Source: JADJNY01 sp046349615 (GTDB taxonomy: Bacteria; Planctomycetota; UBA1135; GCA-002686595). From it: 64,000 nt of DNA. Made by a program: the position numbers and the translations under genes. This document shows, in pieces, positions 1 through 8,635 of this stretch; position 1 is the first letter of the stretch; each line of letters starts with the position of its first letter. The notes under the pieces were generated by a model. The model made no database searches, was not told where the DNA came from, and saw only the letters and a program-made list of their open reading frames with translations. The stretch lies in the NCBI GenBank assembly GCA_046349615.1, contig JAXMBZ010000002.1, positions 62,001-126,000 of the forward strand. Direction: 5' to 3'.

Positions 1-863
1 CGCGTCGCGAAGAACGCCGCGTGCGGGCCGCCGAAGCCGAGCGGCACGCCGAAGCGCTGCGTGTTGCCGATCGCGACGTCCGCGCCGAGCTTGCCCGGCG
101 CTTCGAGCAGCACGAGCGAGAGCAGGTCGCACGCCATGACGACGAGCGCGCCCTTCGCGTGCGCGCGCTCGACGAAGCCGCGGTAGTCCCGCACGAGGCC
201 GTCGGTCGCGGGGTACTGGACGAGCGCGCCGAAGCACTTCGTCGCGAAGTCGAACGTCGCGGGGTCGCCGACGACGATGTCGAAGCCGAGCGGACGCGCG
301 CGCTGCTTGACGACCTCGATCGTCTGCGGGTGGCAGTCCGCGGCGACGAAGAAGGCCTTCGCGGCCTTGTCCTTCGCGACGTCGTAGCAGAGCGCCATCG
401 CCTCGGCCGCGGCGGTGCCTTCGTCGAGCATCGAGGCGTTCGCGATCTCGAGGCCCGTCAGGTCGACGATCATCGTCTGGTAGTTGAGCAGCGCCTCGAG
501 GCGGCCCTGGCTGATCTCGGGCTGGTACGGCGTGTACTGCGTGTACCAACCCGGGTTCTCGAGGATGTTGCGCAGCAGCACCGGCGGCGTGACGCAGTCG
601 TGGTACCCGAAGCCGAGGAACGAGCGGAACACCTGGTTTTCGCCCGCGATGTCGGCGATCTCGCGCAGCGCGTCGCGCTCGCTGGCCGCGGCGGGGAGCT
701 CGAGCGGCTTCTTCGAGCGGATCACGGCCGGCACGGCCGCGTCCGTGAGCGCGTCGAGGCTCGCGTAGCCGAGGAACGCGAGCATCTCGCTCGCGTCGCG
801 CGGGAGCGGCCCGATGTGGCGGTCGGCGAAGCGGTCCTGCGGGAACGGATCGGAGGTCTTCAT
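1..863 (-). CDS. gcvP: Glycine dehydrogenase (decarboxylating), P protein, N-terminal part (runs off window)
   Basis: This is the PLP-dependent P protein of the glycine cleavage system, which decarboxylates glycine and passes the aminomethyl group to lipoyl-GcvH. The visible 287 residues are the N-terminal part of the long single-chain form: near the start comes FADRHIGP, the hallmark opening of full-length GcvP, followed by NPGWYTQYTPYQPEISQGR and later GNTQRFGVPLGFGGPHA. The frame is open to the window edge, so the C-terminal half with the PLP lysine is not visible. I chose the ATG at 863; an in-frame ATG at 905 would add 14 Ser/Thr-rich residues, and neither has a Shine-Dalgarno sequence. 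It is the last visible gene of gcvT-gcvH-gcvP and lies behind a strong hairpin downstream of gcvH. Identity is certain; the exact start is not. Confidence 0.96.
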   Translation of the reverse strand, partial: MKTSDPFPQDRFADRHIGPLPRDASEMLAFLGYASLDALTDAAVPAVIRSKKPLELPAAASERDALREIADIAGENQVFRSFLGFGYHDCVTPPVLLRNILENPGWYTQYTPYQPEISQGRLEALLNYQTMIVDLTGLEIANASMLDEGTAAAEAMALCYDVAKDKAAKAFFVAADCHPQTIEVVKQRARPLGFDIVVGDPATFDFATKCFGALVQYPATDGLVRDYRGFVERAHAKGALVVMACDLLSLVLLEAPGKLGADVAIGNTQRFGVPLGFGGPHAAFFAT

Positions 864-1050
864 CGCGGGATTCGTGCTCGGAGTCGTGGAGGTGAGCGTC
901 GGCATGGCGGAGAAGCGCGTTGGGCTCGAGGTGGGGCGGAGCGCACGCAGGCCCTCCGCGGCGGGATGGAGCGCGCCCGAGAGCGCGTGCGAGCGCGGCG
1001 GGTTCGGCGCGCGGCGCGCGCGCGCGACGGACGGAGACGGAACCGCGCTC

Positions 1051-1090
1051 GAAAAGGACCGCGGCGCGCGGCGTGGGGCCGCGCGCCGCG
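1051..1090 (-). terminator. Intrinsic terminator-like hairpin between gcvH and gcvP
   Basis: On the minus strand a perfect 13-bp GC stem (arms 1078-1090 and 1060-1072, 5-nt loop) is followed by GTCCTTTTC. It begins 7 nt after the gcvH stop codon, so it could trim or attenuate transcription before gcvP. I see no clear promoter between it and gcvP. Confidence 0.7.
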
Positions 1091-1096
1091 CGAGGA

Positions 1097-1495
1097 TCAG
1101 TGCTTGTGGGCCGCGAGGAACTTCTCGTACGCGGCGGCGTCCATGAGCTTGTCGAGGCTCTTCGCGTTCGGACGGATGCGGATGAGCCAGCCCTGGTTCC
1201 AGGGATCCTTCGAGAGGATCTCGAGGTGCTCCTCCGTCGCCGTGTTCGACTCGACGACCTCGCCCGCGACGGGCGAGTTCAGGTCGGCGACGGCCTTGAC
1301 GGATTCGATCTCGCCGAAGGTCTCACCCGCGTCGAGCACGCGGCCGGCTTCGGGCAGGTCGCAGTAGACGAGGTCGCCTTCGTTGCCGTTGCTGAGCTCG
1401 GCGACGGCGAAGTCCGTGATGCCGATGAGCATCGTTTCGCCGTCGGGCTTGATCCACTCGTGGGTTTCCGTGTAGCGGCGGTCGTTGGGGCGCAT
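1097..1495 (-). CDS. gcvH: Glycine cleavage system H protein
   Basis: GcvH is the small lipoyl carrier that shuttles the aminomethyl intermediate between the P, T and L proteins. The 132 residues match the usual length. RRYTETHEWIK is the classic H-protein N terminus, and the lipoylation site is Lys67 in EIESVKAVADL. The C-terminal NPWN-type region appears as KDPWNQGWLIRI. The ATG at 1495 is fixed by the conserved N terminus. The gene lies 89 nt downstream of gcvT on the same strand, and a strong hairpin follows directly. Confidence 0.98.
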   Translation of the reverse strand: MRPNDRRYTETHEWIKPDGETMLIGITDFAVAELSNGNEGDLVYCDLPEAGRVLDAGETFGEIESVKAVADLNSPVAGEVVESNTATEEHLEILSKDPWNQGWLIRIRPNAKSLDKLMDAAAYEKFLAAHKH

Positions 1496-1584
1496 GGGGA
1501 CTCGTGGGGTGCGCGGGGGTGCTTGGGTTTCGAAGGTTGGTGAGACGGAGCGCGCGTGCGTGAGCGGCGCGCTCCGCGTTCGGA

Positions 1585-2682
1585 TCACTTGCGCGTGCGC
1601 GAGAAGAACGGCACGGCGCAGAAGGTCGCGGGCTGGCGCTTGCCCTTGATGTCGAGCTCGCACGTCTCGCCCGGGTTGCCGACGCCCGCGGCGACGTAGC
1701 ACGTGCCGATGTTCGAGTCGACGGTGGGGGAGACGGTGCCCGACACGACGTAGCCGATCTTCTCCGCGCCGCGGTAGAGCTCGTAGCCCTGGCGCGGCAC
1801 GCGCGGTCCGTCGGTCTGGATGCCGACGAGGCGCTTCTTCGGGGCCTTCGCGACGCGCTCGAGCGCGCTGCGGCCGATCCAGTCGCCCTTCTCGGGCGCG
1901 AACGAGATGCCGAAGGCGAGCCCCGCCTCGACCGGGTTGTGCGTCGCGTCGATTTCGTGGCCGTAGAGCGGCATGCCCGCCTCGAGGCGCAGCGTGTCGC
2001 GCGCGGCGAGGCCGATCGGCGCGAGGCCGTGCGCCTTGCCCGCGGCGGAGACCTCGTTCCACACGCGTTCCGCTTCCTTCTTCGGGACGTAGAGCTCGAA
2101 GCCGTCCTCGCCCGTGTAGCCCGTGCGGCTGATGCGCGTGTTCGCGATCCCGCACACGGTGCCGAAGCCGAACTTGTAGTAGCCGATCTTCGAGAGGTCG
2201 CAGTCCTTCACGAGCGGCTGGAGGATCGCGGCGGACGCCTGGCCCTGCAGCGCGAGCATCGCGAGCGCGTCGGTCTGGTCGTCGATCACGACGTTCTTGC
2301 CCGCGACGTGCTGGCGCATCCAGTCGAGGTCGACCTGCGTGTTCGACGCGTTGACGACGAGGAAGATCTCCTCCTTGCCCTTGTAGACGAGCAGGTCGTC
2401 GATCGGGTTGCCGTCGGCCTTGCAGAAGAGGCCGTAGCGGATCGCGCTCTCGGGGATCTTCGCGACGAAGCACGTGACGAGGCTCTCGACGAACGCGATG
2501 CGCTCGGGGCCGGTGATGCGCACGCGCCCCATGTGCGAGAGGTCGAAGAGGCCGGCCTTCGTGCGCACGGTGCGGACCTCGTCGAGGATCGGGCCGTACT
2601 GGACCGGCATGTACCAGCCGCCGAACTCGACCATCTTGGCGCCGAGGCGGACGTGGAGGTCGGAGAGCGGGGTGTGCTTCAT
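1585..2682 (-). CDS. gcvT: Aminomethyltransferase, T protein of glycine cleavage
   Basis: GcvT transfers the aminomethyl carbon from lipoyl-GcvH to tetrahydrofolate, releasing ammonia. The protein has 365 residues, typical for the family. Recognisable parts are the N-terminal HTPLSDLHVRLGAKMVEFGGW, the folate-domain segment LFDLSHMGRV, and RTGYTGEDGFELY in the middle. No Shine-Dalgarno sequence precedes the ATG at 2682. It is the first gene of the operon and sits just behind a glycine riboswitch and a terminator hairpin (2708-2878), so its transcription should respond to glycine. Confidence 0.98.
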   Translation of the reverse strand: MKHTPLSDLHVRLGAKMVEFGGWYMPVQYGPILDEVRTVRTKAGLFDLSHMGRVRITGPERIAFVESLVTCFVAKIPESAIRYGLFCKADGNPIDDLLVYKGKEEIFLVVNASNTQVDLDWMRQHVAGKNVVIDDQTDALAMLALQGQASAAILQPLVKDCDLSKIGYYKFGFGTVCGIANTRISRTGYTGEDGFELYVPKKEAERVWNEVSAAGKAHGLAPIGLAARDTLRLEAGMPLYGHEIDATHNPVEAGLAFGISFAPEKGDWIGRSALERVAKAPKKRLVGIQTDGPRVPRQGYELYRGAEKIGYVVSGTVSPTVDSNIGTCYVAAGVGNPGETCELDIKGKRQPATFCAVPFFSRTRK

Positions 2683-2707
2683 GGGCGCGGGAGAGGGCGG
2701 GGGACTT

Positions 2708-2757
2708 GGAAAACGAAACAGGGGCGCACGGCGAGAGCGTTCTCGCGGCGCCCCTGT
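2708..2757 (-). terminator. Terminator hairpin forming the likely expression platform of the glycine riboswitch
   Basis: The minus-strand arms ACAGGGGCGC (2757-2748) and GCGCCCCTGT (2727-2718) pair perfectly, an inner stem CGAGA/TCTCG extends the hairpin, and TTTCGTTTTCC follows. It lies between the riboswitch aptamer and gcvT, the position expected for glycine-controlled antitermination. Confidence 0.75.
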
Positions 2758-2797
2758 TCGGTCGCGTTGCCGCGTGTCCAGGGTCGATCCGGCGCGG

Positions 2798-2878
2798 GTC
2801 CTGGTGCCTGAGAGTTTCGCGCGTTCGCGCTTGCCCCTTCGGCGTCCGGGCGCGATGCGCCTCGGAACTCTCCCCGCG
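2798..2878 (-). ncRNA. Glycine riboswitch aptamer upstream of gcvT
   Basis: Read on the minus strand, the region has P1 strand GGGGAGAGTT, the junction core ACGCCGAAGGGGCAAGCG, and the closing AAACTCTCAGGCACCAGG, the conserved signature of the glycine (gcvT) riboswitch. P1 pairs GAGAGTT with AACTCTC; a GC-rich P2 and a GCGCG/CGCGC P3 hairpin lie between. Only one aptamer is visible rather than the common tandem pair. It heads the gcvT operon, as in many bacteria, and the following hairpin suggests transcriptional control. Confidence 0.93.
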
Positions 2879-2907
2879 CTGGCTGCGGATCCGTTGTGAG
2901 GCGCGTC

Positions 2908-2913
2908 AGTCTA
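2908..2913 (-). promoter_or_regulatory. Probable -10 element of the gcv operon
   Basis: The minus strand reads TAGACT about 35 nt before the riboswitch P1 stem, so the transcript would start near 2900 and carry the whole riboswitch. No good -35 is visible. The same hexamer class recurs before many genes in this window. Confidence 0.55.
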
Positions 2914-2971
2914 CGGAGCGGAGGGGCCGGAGCCAAGGGGAGCGCGCCCGTCCTCGCTGCGCAGGACGGGG

Positions 2972-2977
2972 TAGGCT
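2972..2977 (+). promoter_or_regulatory. Probable -10 element (TAGGCT) for a leaderless start at 2983
   Basis: TAGGCT ends 5 nt before the GTG at 2983. The spacing means transcription would begin at or next to the start codon. It is divergent from the gcv promoter about 60 bp away. Confidence 0.5.
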
Positions 2978-2982
2978 TCGAC

Positions 2983-4605
2983 GTGCAACTCGCTCCCCGC
3001 CGCCCGGCCCCGGGTTCGTGGAGGGCCGCTTCGGGCGCCCTCGCCGTCCTCGCCCTCGTGTCGTTCGCTGGAGCCGCCGCCGCGCAGGCGCCGTTCGCTC
3101 CCGGCCTGCGCTGGACGCGCGCCGCGACGAACGGGGACCCCTGGATCCCGCGCTCGGTCGCGTTCGGCGCGTCCGACGCGGTCGTTTGGACCTCGGCGAC
3201 GGGCACGGCGCCGAACCTCGCGCTGCTTGCGGCGAGCGCGGAGGGCGCGACTGGCCCGCTCGCGCGCGAGGACCAGGTCGCGAGCGCGATCTCCGTCCTC
3301 TCCGTCGCCGCGGGCAGCGCCGCCGACGCGTGCTTCGGGGTCGCGCAGTACCCCGCGCCCGACGCGACGCACCGACGCACCGAGGTGACGCGCTACAGCC
3401 CCGCGGCGGCCGCGCAGGGCGGCGCGTTCGCGCCCGCGTGGACGCGCACGCTGCCGTCGATCGTCAACGGGCCCGCGCGGATCGCGTGCGACGAACGCGG
3501 CGCGCGCGTCGCGGTCGCGCTGTGGAACGACGGCGCGCACGCGGTGCACGTCGAGCTCCTCGACGGCGCGAGCGGCGCGGTGCTCGGCGCGCACGACCTC
3601 GCGGCGACGAGCTTGTCGGAGCTCGCGCTCTCCGCCGACGGACGGCGCGTCGCGATCTCGGCGGGCGGCGTCCTCTGGATCGGCGACGACGCGGCGAGCA
3701 CGCTCGCTTCGATCGCGGCGCCCGTCGCGACGCGCGCGCTCTCGTTCTCCGGCGACGGCGCGCTGCTCGCGGCCGGAGCGGGAGCGGCGCTCTCGGTGTA
3801 CGCCGAGGGCGCGAACGGCTACGCGCTCGCGTTCGCGGTGCCCGGAGCGCAGAACGAGCTCGCGACGCGCGCGGAGCTCGCGCGCGACGGTTCGACGCTG
3901 GCGATCGGATGGTGGGACGCCCTCACGGGCGTCGACCTGCGGCTCGAGGTGTTCGATCCGGCGAGCCGGGCTCCGCTCTGGTCGGTCGCGCAGCACGGGA
4001 CGCCCGGCGGACTGCAGAACCTGCCCGAGGTCGTGCGCGTCAGCGCCGACGGACGCCGCATCGCGCTCGGTGCGTGGGGCGACGGCTCGAGCGCGCCCGA
4101 GCTCCAGCTCTTCGACCGCGCGAGTCCGACGCCGGTGCTCACGGCCGACTTGCCGGGCAGCGTGACCGCGCTCGCGCTCGACGCGAGCGGGACGCGCGTC
4201 GCCGTCGGGCTCAAGAACACGCACGCGAACCAGTTCGCGACGACCGGGCAGTTCCGTCTGTACGACACGGGCGAGCGCGACGTCGCGGTGCGCGGCACGC
4301 CCACCGTCGGCGGCACGCTCGACCTCGCCGCGCGCGTCCCGGGCGCGAGCGAAGTGCTCTTCCTCTTCGGCGTGCGCGCGCCGGCGCCGACGCGCGTGCC
4401 GGGAACGCTCGGCGAGCTCTTCCTGCGGCGCACGCGGCTCCTCGTCGTGCCCGTCGCCGCCGATGCGGACGGACGGGCGGAGCTCGCTCATCCGATCGAC
4501 GCGGACCCCGCGCTGCGCGGGCGGGTGCTCCACGTGCAGGCGGCGGGGCGCGTGAACGGCGTGCTCCAGCTCTCGCGAACGGTCGTCGACCCGCTGCTCT
4601 GGTGA
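2983..4605 (+). CDS. Exported beta-propeller (WD40/YVTN-like) repeat protein of unknown function
   Basis: I do not recognise a specific family. The 540-residue product opens with a signal peptide (hydrophobic run ALAVLALVSFAGAAAAQ, cleavage likely after AQA) and then shows repeating blocks of the type LALSADGRRVAISAGG, LSFSGDGALLAAGAG and VRVSADGRRIALGAWGDG. These are typical of WD40/YVTN beta-propellers that score values along a structure. I chose the GTG at 2983, in frame with a more upstream ATG at 2896, because it gives a clean signal peptide, is preceded by a -10-like TAGGCT, and leaves room for the divergent gcv promoter. A secreted or periplasmic protein is likely; ligand and partners are unknown. 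Confidence 0.8.
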   Translation: MQLAPRRPAPGSWRAASGALAVLALVSFAGAAAAQAPFAPGLRWTRAATNGDPWIPRSVAFGASDAVVWTSATGTAPNLALLAASAEGATGPLAREDQVASAISVLSVAAGSAADACFGVAQYPAPDATHRRTEVTRYSPAAAAQGGAFAPAWTRTLPSIVNGPARIACDERGARVAVALWNDGAHAVHVELLDGASGAVLGAHDLAATSLSELALSADGRRVAISAGGVLWIGDDAASTLASIAAPVATRALSFSGDGALLAAGAGAALSVYAEGANGYALAFAVPGAQNELATRAELARDGSTLAIGWWDALTGVDLRLEVFDPASRAPLWSVAQHGTPGGLQNLPEVVRVSADGRRIALGAWGDGSSAPELQLFDRASPTPVLTADLPGSVTALALDASGTRVAVGLKNTHANQFATTGQFRLYDTGERDVAVRGTPTVGGTLDLAARVPGASEVLFLFGVRAPAPTRVPGTLGELFLRRTRLLVVPVAADADGRAELAHPIDADPALRGRVLHVQAAGRVNGVLQLSRTVVDPLLW

Positions 4606-4918
4606 GCTGCGGACGGCGTCGAGCCGTCTCCGCGTGCGGAGCGCGTCCTCCGCGCCGCGGTTGAGCCGCGCGTCGCGTCGCGTGCTCCGCGTCGGTCCGC
4701 GCGGCGCGCGGGCCTTCGTTTCCACCGGGACGTGGAAGCGTTTTCCGCTTCGGCCGCCGCGCGCGGGCGGGGCGGGTTCGTCGATCACGGCGTCTCAAGA
4801 GTGCCCGCGACGGCTTCCGATACGAGCGCCGAGCGCACTCCCCCGCGGTGCGCGTCCATCCCTTTTCCGTCCCGCGGCCGCGAGGCCAACGATCTCGAAC
4901 TCCACGAGGATCCCCGCA
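4606..4918 (+). other. Intergenic stretch without a convincing gene
   Basis: These 313 bases hold a weak inverted repeat (GACGGC gtcga GCCGTC near 4612-4628) and, at the end, a GAGG about 10 nt before the ATG at 4919. I see no clear promoter, RNA or small gene. Confidence 0.5.
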
Positions 4919-7900
4919 ATGACTCTTGGGAAACAACTGGGTCTCTTCACCTGCGCCGCGCTGCTCAGCGCGCTCTGCGCCTGCACGGGCGGCAGCTCGT
5001 CCTCCGGCCCGAACACGATCCAGACCGCTCTGCAGGACCTCGACCTCGACGCCGACGGCACGACGACGGTCGTGACGTTCGCTTCGGCGAGCGGACTCGA
5101 CGCCGCGACCACCGCGAACTTCGAGGCGGACGGCGGCCAGACCGCGACCTCCGTCGTCGTCGCCGGCTCCGACGTGACGATCACGTGGGACGCGCGCGTC
5201 ACGCCCTCGAACGAAGTGCGCGCCACCGGTCTCGACGGCGTCGCGACCGCGTTCCACGCCGTGACGACGAGCGATTCGACGCCGCCGACGTTCACGATCT
5301 CGGGCGGCACGCAGAACTCGGGCACGACGGGCGACGAGTTCGTCGTCGAGTTCAGCGGCCCGAACATCGTCGAGGCGACGGCCGAGGACGTGACGAACTG
5401 GACGCTCACCGTCGACGGCACGACGCGCGACCTCACGGGCGCGACGATCGTCTTCGACGACACGACGCAGACGGTCTCGTTCACGCTGCCGACGGACGCG
5501 GGGCTCTACGCGGACTTCTCCGTCACGGCGAGCGGGGTCCTCTCCGTGGCGGACGTCGCGGTCGACGGGACGGCCGTCGATGGAACCGCGACGGGGGACG
5601 CGGTCGCGCCGACGCTCGTCTCGGCCGAGCAGAACCTCGCCGAGGACGAATACGGTCGCGTGATCGACTTCACGTTCGACGAGCCGATGGATGCGGACGT
5701 CTCGACGCAGCTCGCGCGCTTCGGCGTCGACCTGCCGGACGTCGCCGTGTCGGTCGAGCAGATCAGCGAGGAAGTGCTGCGCGTCACCTTCAGCGGCCCG
5801 ATCGTGCCCGGCGTCGAGGACGTCACCCTCGCGGGCCTCGTCGACCGCCACGGCAACGCGTTCGCGGACACCGTGCAGGCGATCGATCAGCCGTCGCCCG
5901 TCGCGAACGCGTTCGATGGTCAGCCCTCGGCCGTGACCGTGCCGAACGCGGACAACGACTACGTCGTCGCGACGACGACGCAGGCCTTCGATCCCGAGTC
6001 GGCGGAAGACCCGAGCTCGTGGACGCTCGTCGTCGACGGCAACACGATCGACCTGTCGACGCAGACGCTGTCGTACGACCTGCTCGCGAAGACGCTGACG
6101 ATCCAGCTCGACTTCGACATGGCGAACGGCGACTCGTTCACCCTCACGGGCAGCAACGTGCTCGAGGTCGACGGCGAGACGTTCTCCGGCACGGACACCG
6201 CGACGATCTCGGGTGACACGGCTCCGCCGGCCGTCTCGGTCGTCACGCAGAACCGGACGTTCGACGAGAGCGGCAAGACGCTCGACGTGCTGTTCAACGA
6301 AGACGTCGACGAGACCACGGCCGAGACGCTCGTCAACTGGTCGATCTCCGGCGCGCAGACGCTCCAGAGCGCGACGCTCCTGCCGGGCCAGGACACGGTG
6401 CGCCTCGTCTTCGACGCGGCGGTGATCCCGGGCGACTACACGATCGACGTCGACAACATCGCGGACCTCGCCGGCAACTCGATGGCCGCGGCGCAGACGG
6501 CGCTCTCGATCCACACCGACGACGCGATCGATCCGGACATCGCCTCGACGACCGCGACCGCGGTCGAGGGCGCGAACGACGACACGATCACGGTCACGTT
6601 CGACGACGACATGATCGAGTCCGAAGTCGAGGACGCGACGAACTGGACCGTCGAATCGCCCACGGGCACCAGCGTCTCCACCGTCGGCACCACGATCGCG
6701 TACGACTCCGCGACGAAGACGGCGACGCTCGTGTTCGCGAACGGGGTGAACCTCCACCGCGGCGACGACTTCTCCGTGGCGTTCACGGACGCCCGCGACC
6801 TCGGCGGCAACGTGATCCAGGGGTCCGCCGTCGTCGGCGACGTGGACTCCGAGAGCACGATCCCGACGGTGCACACGATCTACCGCTCGACGTCCTCGAG
6901 CGACACGCTCGTGCTCCGCTTCAGCGAGCCGTGCGGCCAGCTGGACGACCTGTACGACGCGAGCACGAACCCGACGGGCACGCGCTACGCGCTCCGCACG
7001 TCCGGTGGGACGCTCCGCGGCTACCCGACGACGGCGACCGTCCTCGACGACGGTCTCGGCGTGGAGATCGCGTACGGCTTCGTCGTCGACTCCACGGACA
7101 CGCTCGACGTGTTCGGCGTCGAGGACCTCGCCGGCAACCCGTGCTTCCCGCTCCTCGCGGCGACCACGGATGCGGAGGACCTCACGCAGCCCTCGCTCGA
7201 CACCGGCCTCTCCGTCCTCACGACGGTCTCCGGCGGTTCGAACGACGTCGTCACGGTCAAGTTCGACCGCCCGATGAGCCCGTGGACGCTGCTCGATCCG
7301 GAGCACTACTCGCTGACGAGCGGCGCGACGACGGTCGACCTGGCGGGCGCGTCGTTCACGTTCGACGGCACCGACACGGTGACGATCGTGCTCGGCAACG
7401 GGACGGGCAACGACCTGCAGACCGGCGACTCGTACGACCTCTCGGTCGTCGACGTGTGGTCGGCCCAGGGCACGCAGCGCACGGTCGCCGACACGGAGAC
7501 GGGCATCGTCTGCGGCGGCGACTCGACCGCACCGAGCGTCCAAGTCGGCAAGGTCCGCATCGACCCGACGACGAGCGACGCGCTCCTCGTCGAGGTCAGT
7601 GAGGAGATCGACCCGACCGAGGCCGAGACGGCCGCGAACTACGACTACAACGGCGGCAACGTCGCGACCCTCGCGGAGCGCGTCGGTCCGCGCACGATCC
7701 GCGTCACGTTCGGCGTCACGCCGACGGCGGGCAACAGCCTGCAGATGACGGTGACCGACCTCGCCGGCAACTCGTCGGGCTCGATCACCCGCACGGTGAC
7801 CGCCTCCGACTCGACGGCGCCGCTCGTCTCGTCCGTCTCCGGGACGATCACGCCGGGTTACGGCGGCGATCACGTCACCGTGACGTTCAACGAGCCGGTC

Positions 7901-8428
7901 GACACCGCGACCGCGCTCGACGCGGGGAACTACGTCGTGACCACGGGCGCGACCACGCTCTCCCTCGTCGGCGCCGTGTTGACCTACTCGGGCAACACGA
8001 ACACGGTCACCATCGCGCTCGCCGACGGCCAGGACCTCCTGAGCGGAGCGTCGCTGAACGTGACGGTGAGCGGCATCGCCGACCTCTCCGGCAACACGAT
8101 GGGCTCCGCCGTCTCGGTCGGCGGCTCGACCAGCGGCGACACGACCGACCCGGACTTCGACGGTTCGTTCGTCAACTACCGCGCGGACGACACGGGTGTC
8201 GTCGTGGACGTGCTGTTCGACGAGGACGTCGACACGAGCTTCGTGACGACGACGTCGAACTGGACCGCGACCGGCCGCTCCGTGAGCTCGGTCGAGCTCC
8301 TCGAGCGCAACCACGTCCGCGTGACCCTCTCCGCCGCGCTCGCCTCGAACGGCACGCTCGGCCTGTCGGGTCTGCCCGACGTCGCGGGCAACGCCTCGGG
8401 CGCGATCACGACCAACCCGGAGGAGTGA
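4919..8428 (+). CDS. Large surface lipoprotein with about ten Ig-like (SwmB/Big-type) repeats
   Basis: The 1169-residue product starts with a lipoprotein signal: a hydrophobic run then SALCACTGG, with Cys22 as probable lipidation site (LCAC; a second Cys at -2 is unusual). The rest is built from about ten repeats of roughly 100 residues. Junctions such as DSTPPTF, DTAPPAV, DSTAPSV, DSTAPLV and DTTDPDF are followed by VTVTFDDDM / VTVTFNEPVD strands and ADLAGN loops. This is the pattern of SwmB-like and bacterial Ig-like domains of cell-surface or adhesive proteins. A GAGG precedes the ATG, and a strong terminator follows. The frame has remarkably many Thr, Asp and Val residues. Adhesion or matrix function is inference; no enzyme domain is visible. 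Confidence 0.85.
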   Translation: MTLGKQLGLFTCAALLSALCACTGGSSSSGPNTIQTALQDLDLDADGTTTVVTFASASGLDAATTANFEADGGQTATSVVVAGSDVTITWDARVTPSNEVRATGLDGVATAFHAVTTSDSTPPTFTISGGTQNSGTTGDEFVVEFSGPNIVEATAEDVTNWTLTVDGTTRDLTGATIVFDDTTQTVSFTLPTDAGLYADFSVTASGVLSVADVAVDGTAVDGTATGDAVAPTLVSAEQNLAEDEYGRVIDFTFDEPMDADVSTQLARFGVDLPDVAVSVEQISEEVLRVTFSGPIVPGVEDVTLAGLVDRHGNAFADTVQAIDQPSPVANAFDGQPSAVTVPNADNDYVVATTTQAFDPESAEDPSSWTLVVDGNTIDLSTQTLSYDLLAKTLTIQLDFDMANGDSFTLTGSNVLEVDGETFSGTDTATISGDTAPPAVSVVTQNRTFDESGKTLDVLFNEDVDETTAETLVNWSISGAQTLQSATLLPGQDTVRLVFDAAVIPGDYTIDVDNIADLAGNSMAAAQTALSIHTDDAIDPDIASTTATAVEGANDDTITVTFDDDMIESEVEDATNWTVESPTGTSVSTVGTTIAYDSATKTATLVFANGVNLHRGDDFSVAFTDARDLGGNVIQGSAVVGDVDSESTIPTVHTIYRSTSSSDTLVLRFSEPCGQLDDLYDASTNPTGTRYALRTSGGTLRGYPTTATVLDDGLGVEIAYGFVVDSTDTLDVFGVEDLAGNPCFPLLAATTDAEDLTQPSLDTGLSVLTTVSGGSNDVVTVKFDRPMSPWTLLDPEHYSLTSGATTVDLAGASFTFDGTDTVTIVLGNGTGNDLQTGDSYDLSVVDVWSAQGTQRTVADTETGIVCGGDSTAPSVQVGKVRIDPTTSDALLVEVSEEIDPTEAETAANYDYNGGNVATLAERVGPRTIRVTFGVTPTAGNSLQMTVTDLAGNSSGSITRTVTASDSTAPLVSSVSGTITPGYGGDHVTVTFNEPVDTATALDAGNYVVTTGATTLSLVGAVLTYSGNTNTVTIALADGQDLLSGASLNVTVSGIADLSGNTMGSAVSVGGSTSGDTTDPDFDGSFVNYRADDTGVVVDVLFDEDVDTSFVTTTSNWTATGRSVSSVELLERNHVRVTLSAALASNGTLGLSGLPDVAGNASGAITTNPEE

Positions 8429-8444
8429 GCTCGCGGTTTCGAAC

Positions 8445-8486
8445 GACCGCCGGCCGTGCTTCGCGCACGGCCGGCGGTCTTTTTTT
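8445..8486 (+). terminator. Strong intrinsic terminator after the Ig-repeat lipoprotein
   Basis: A perfect 15-bp stem (8445-8459 with 8465-8479, loop TTCGC) is followed by seven T residues (8480-8486), 16 nt after the stop codon. Confidence 0.95.
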
Positions 8487-8635
8487 CCAGGTGGAGTTCG
8501 CGAGTTCGGCGGGAACCGGAGGCCGACGCGGACAATTCCGTGGCGACCTACAGGTCCGGTCGTGCGCGTCTCGATCAGGTGGTCGCAACGTGGCACCGCA
8601 ATTCCCGCGGCGGCCCGTAACGAGGTAAGAGCGGA

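Noticed and set aside
2758..2797. A possible second glycine aptamer.
   Set aside because: No second GGAGAG/CTCTCAGG pair is present; the segment forms only a simple CCAGG/CCTGG hairpin.
2896..2982. A longer N terminus (ATG at 2896) for the beta-propeller protein.
   Set aside because: It would overlap the gcv promoter and put 29 residues before the next start, burying the signal peptide.
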